Shown here: positions 61,555 to 64,000 of the stretch, piece by piece
Position numbering within the stretch: position 1 is the first letter of the stretch
How the letters are laid out: every line of letters starts with the position of its first letter
Source of the DNA: Candidatus Thiodiazotropha sp. LNASS1
GTDB taxonomy: Bacteria; Pseudomonadota; Gammaproteobacteria; Chromatiales; Chromatiaceae
Direction: 5' to 3'
Length of the DNA: 64,000 bases
Assembly (NCBI RefSeq): GCF_964212655.1
Contig: NZ_OZ156465.1
Span: forward strand, 2,790,001 to 2,854,000
The notes under the pieces: generated by a model
Seen by the model: only the letters and a program-made list of their open reading frames with translations
The model's database searches: none
What the model was told of the DNA's origin: nothing
Position numbers and translations under genes: made by a program

Positions 61555-63558
61555 TCAGTTTTTAACGCCCATTCTTGTAGATTTTCGCAACACGGCCGGC
61601 AGCTCAAAAAGAATAAGAAAATTCAACCCGATATACAGAAGCAGCAACGGCATAATCGGTATAAAATGGCGGAACTGGCCGATAACCGGACTTTGGGTAA
61701 AATCATCGAACAGGGCAAGCACTCCCAACCGCGTTGCGATGCCTATGATCGCAATCAAGGAACCCCACAGCAAAAGGCTTCTATATCCCCTAAAAAGAAA
61801 GGCAAAACAGGCAATCGCAAATACCATGGTGGCAAGCAACGCAAGATAGACAAGTGCATGATTGTACAATTTACCAATTTTTTTAAAGACATTGATTTTA
61901 AACTGGTCAACCCAAAATAACTGCTGGTTACTTTCTTTCTGCTTAACCGAGTCGATATGCAGATGCATTCCTGCTTTCTTCAAATCAGCCCCGGGACGAA
62001 TCAAAGCCTGGTCGAATTTAGTATGCTCACCACCAGACATAACCAATAGTTCACACTGACCACCCTTACACGGCCCTTCCACGTTAAACCGCGACAAGGC
62101 AGAATCTGCGTTGTCTATAAAGTGACGCTGCACATCCCTGCTCGACTTCAAGCTAAAAAGATTGGTATAGGCAGCAAATGGCTTTGGCACGATCGCGATA
62201 TATTTTTCCTGGCTATCTGAAATCAACCACCCGGAAACCGAGTATTGATCCCGCTGGGTTTTCGCTTTGATGGCTGTATTCGACAGCCTCTTAAACACCT
62301 CGAGTCTCTCATCCGGACCATGTGAAGCGCCATAGCTAGGTAGGCGTCCGTGTAAACCTGATACCATATAATTCACGAAGGCTGGCAATTTTGCCAGATA
62401 GTCGTCTATCCTCTCTAATCTGATCGGATAGCGGAGAGGCCAGACAGTACGCGAACAGTCCAATTGTCCGCTGCTGCATCCCCTTTGCAACTCTTCACTG
62501 ATTTCGCTGTACACAGATCTCATCTCATTCGGGCTTTGGTAATAACCCTCAGCGGCGAGAGCATCTCGCAATGCCCAGAAAATGTAACCGCCACCGATCT
62601 CGTTGCATGCCTCAGCATGCCGTTTGCACATCAGTCCACCCCATTGCTTACCCAGCCCCCCCTGCAAATGGGGTTGAAACCTGGCCAACGCTGGGCTCAC
62701 ATCGAACATTTGATTTAGTGACTTGTGAGTCACGTCGACAAAGGGCTTTTCCTCATCAGTACGCACACTCTTCATCAACTTGAATGTGGTTTTAAACTCC
62801 TTAACTGCGCTGTCTTTGATTCCGAAATGTCCATATTTCATATAATTCATACTCAATACCGCTGAAATTGGTATTGCCAGACCCAACAGCAGCAATGGCA
62901 ACACCTTAGCCGTCAACAGCAGTACTCTCTGTCTATCCGGCTGGTAGAACAGGAGAGTAAATGCAACCGCTAACAAGGGGTAAAGCCAAATCGTCTCTTC
63001 CCGGGAAAGATAGAGTGACGCCAAGCCCAAACCCAGCAGAAACGCATGTGACGATCTAACACTCCCCGATACGGTTCGCATCGAAATCATGTAGTAAATA
63101 CCGGCAATGACTAAAAACACTATTGCCGCATAGAACCACCCCCGCTCCACACTACCGTGATGATAGGGATTGAAAAGCAAGAGTATAAATGGCACTAGGG
63201 CCAGAAAAGGGTTGACTTTTGCCTTTATCAAAGCCAGGTAGAGAATCACGCAGGCCACAATGTAGATTGCGTGCTCCATGGTCTTGAACTGTAAACCCAG
63301 TAAATAGTTTGCGGCAATATACAGAGGATAGAGCGGCGCCTTCACCAATGTCAGCTTGTCGTAGTCGCCCAGCCACTGACCGGACACCACACTCTCCGCC
63401 AAGCGTATGAACAATGCATCGTCATAGATACCGTGAGCATGCGCAGTTATTGGCAGACCAGCGGTCAACCAATAGCGAATCAGTGCCGAGGAGGCAACAA
63501 AGATAAGCAATGCAAGGCCAAACCGGCCAAGCGTCCGTAGATAGGAGCGGTTATCCAT
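61555..63558 (-). CDS. GT-C/PMT-like membrane protein, 667 aa
   Basis: An ATG at 63558 overlaps the upstream stop (TAATG); a start 30 bases earlier has no better ribosome site. The first helix (FGLALLIFVASSALIRYWLTAG) is followed by a loop YDDALFIRLAESVVSGQWLGDYDKLTLVKAPLYPLYIA. This resembles dolichyl-phosphate-mannose-type transferases with an acidic DD in loop 1. About eight helices, then a large soluble part (about 280-550) and three C-terminal helices. It probably adds a lipid-linked sugar to a glycan or protein in the periplasm. Exact role unknown. Confidence 0.78.
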   Translation of the reverse strand: MDNRSYLRTLGRFGLALLIFVASSALIRYWLTAGLPITAHAHGIYDDALFIRLAESVVSGQWLGDYDKLTLVKAPLYPLYIAANYLLGLQFKTMEHAIYIVACVILYLALIKAKVNPFLALVPFILLLFNPYHHGSVERGWFYAAIVFLVIAGIYYMISMRTVSGSVRSSHAFLLGLGLASLYLSREETIWLYPLLAVAFTLLFYQPDRQRVLLLTAKVLPLLLLGLAIPISAVLSMNYMKYGHFGIKDSAVKEFKTTFKLMKSVRTDEEKPFVDVTHKSLNQMFDVSPALARFQPHLQGGLGKQWGGLMCKRHAEACNEIGGGYIFWALRDALAAEGYYQSPNEMRSVYSEISEELQRGCSSGQLDCSRTVWPLRYPIRLERIDDYLAKLPAFVNYMVSGLHGRLPSYGASHGPDERLEVFKRLSNTAIKAKTQRDQYSVSGWLISDSQEKYIAIVPKPFAAYTNLFSLKSSRDVQRHFIDNADSALSRFNVEGPCKGGQCELLVMSGGEHTKFDQALIRPGADLKKAGMHLHIDSVKQKESNQQLFWVDQFKINVFKKIGKLYNHALVYLALLATMVFAIACFAFLFRGYRSLLLWGSLIAIIGIATRLGVLALFDDFTQSPVIGQFRHFIPIMPLLLLYIGLNFLILFELPAVLRKSTRMGVKN

Positions 63559-64000
63559 TAGTTCGTTTTGTAATGGTCCGTTAACCATCGGTTAATCGAT
63601 TGTGCTTTGAATGATAAAAGCAAGCCAAGGAGTACTCCGAGAATAGAAACCGCAGCAGGAACTGCGTAGTGGGTCGGCGAATAGATGAAATCAACTCTGC
63701 TGTTGCCGCGTACCGGCACTGCAGGCATCACTCCTTTGAAGAGCGCCGGTTCCACCTTTTTCCCATTAACCAAGCATAACCAGCCGGGATACATCCTAAC
63801 CGGGATGACCACCCATCCGGGTCTGTCCCCAATGTACTCAAACTGCATCGAGGTGTCGTTATAGGTATTCAGCCTCAGCTGATCGTAACGGGCATCGGAC
63901 ACACCACTAAGGGATGATATAAAATAGGCACTACCGTTGACTAGCCTGTTTTCCACCAGAACCACCCCGGGTTCCAGCTCATGCACAATATATGAATTAT
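63558..64000 (-). CDS. YfhO-like membrane protein, C-terminal part (runs off window)
   Basis: The frame is open to the window edge, so the 5' part lies outside. The visible 146 codons read as the end of a YfhO-like protein: a beta-rich domain with YPGWLCLVNGKKVEPALFKGVMPAVPVRGNSRVDFIYSP, then a last helix VPAAVSILGVLLGLLLSF. These multi-pass proteins are GT-C-like and often glycosylate cell-wall polymers. It is coupled to the downstream membrane protein gene by a one-base overlap (TAATG). Confidence 0.82.
   Translation of the reverse strand, partial: NSYIVHELEPGVVLVENRLVNGSAYFISSLSGVSDARYDQLRLNTYNDTSMQFEYIGDRPGWVVIPVRMYPGWLCLVNGKKVEPALFKGVMPAVPVRGNSRVDFIYSPTHYAVPAAVSILGVLLGLLLSFKAQSINRWLTDHYKTN

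Overview
The window looks like the chromosome of a Gammaproteobacterium. It carries a class I adenylate cyclase (cyaA), the leuS-lptE-holA and proA-nadD-rsfS blocks usual in that class, metH, an ABC-F factor of the YheS type and a type II secretion pseudopilin. Base composition and gene style recall sulfur-oxidising Chromatiales-like bacteria, but that placement is inference. No rRNA, tRNA, CRISPR array, prophage or intact transposase was seen.

Layout. 1-3.4 kb: the 3' end of metH, then small exported or hypothetical genes (a LEA14-like lipoprotein, a choice-of-anchor-H type surface protein, a His-rich exported protein, a Cys-motif protein). 3.4-16 kb: a phosphate and divalent-cation island. 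It holds DUF47 + Pit; a P-loop protein paired with a PPP-type phosphatase that has an FHA-like N-terminus; two Na/Pi cotransporters with PhoU-like tails, each followed by a paralogous small Lys/Arg-rich coiled-coil gene; a universal stress protein; and two CNNM/CorC-type genes, one of them broken. Two PhoB-box-like arrays of three half-sites at 11-bp steps lie at 3431-3459 and 13715-13743, and suggest Pho control of this island. 16-26.5 kb: housekeeping genes (WYL regulator, rsfS, nadD, proA, holA, lptE, leuS). The usual leuS-to-rsfS block is interrupted by a retropepsin-like gene and two tandem EF-hand genes. A small repeat-bounded unit holding a decayed GIY-YIG nuclease gene follows, then a globin.

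27-47.6 kb: an envelope polysaccharide locus. It contains a DPM1-like glycosyltransferase, a WecA/WbpL-like initiating transferase, a sugar epimerase, GT4 and GT2 enzymes, a Wzx-like flippase, a 999-residue methyltransferase-GT2-GT2 protein, a parvulin, an abundant-type exported protein with its own strong terminator, an LpxL-like acyltransferase, a Wzm/Wzt ABC exporter, and a GtrA/GtrB-like modification operon. 47.7-56 kb: an FKBP, cyaA, a PAS/degenerate-GGDEF protein, DUF2939, an RRM protein, yheS and an isolated gspG. 56-64 kb: a second polysaccharide block with a WbpM/CapD-type dehydratase, an FrhB-like protein, a pyruvyl transferase, a UPF0104 membrane protein and two GT-C/YfhO-like membrane proteins, the last running off the window.

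How they fit together. The 3-16 kb island would take up or release phosphate (Pit, two NptA) with PhoU-like gating, alongside CNNM-type cation handling. The polysaccharide genes would assemble undecaprenyl-linked glycans, export them by flippase or ABC routes, and decorate them by pyruvylation or Gtr-type glycosylation. All functional calls rest on reading motifs by eye; no database search was possible.
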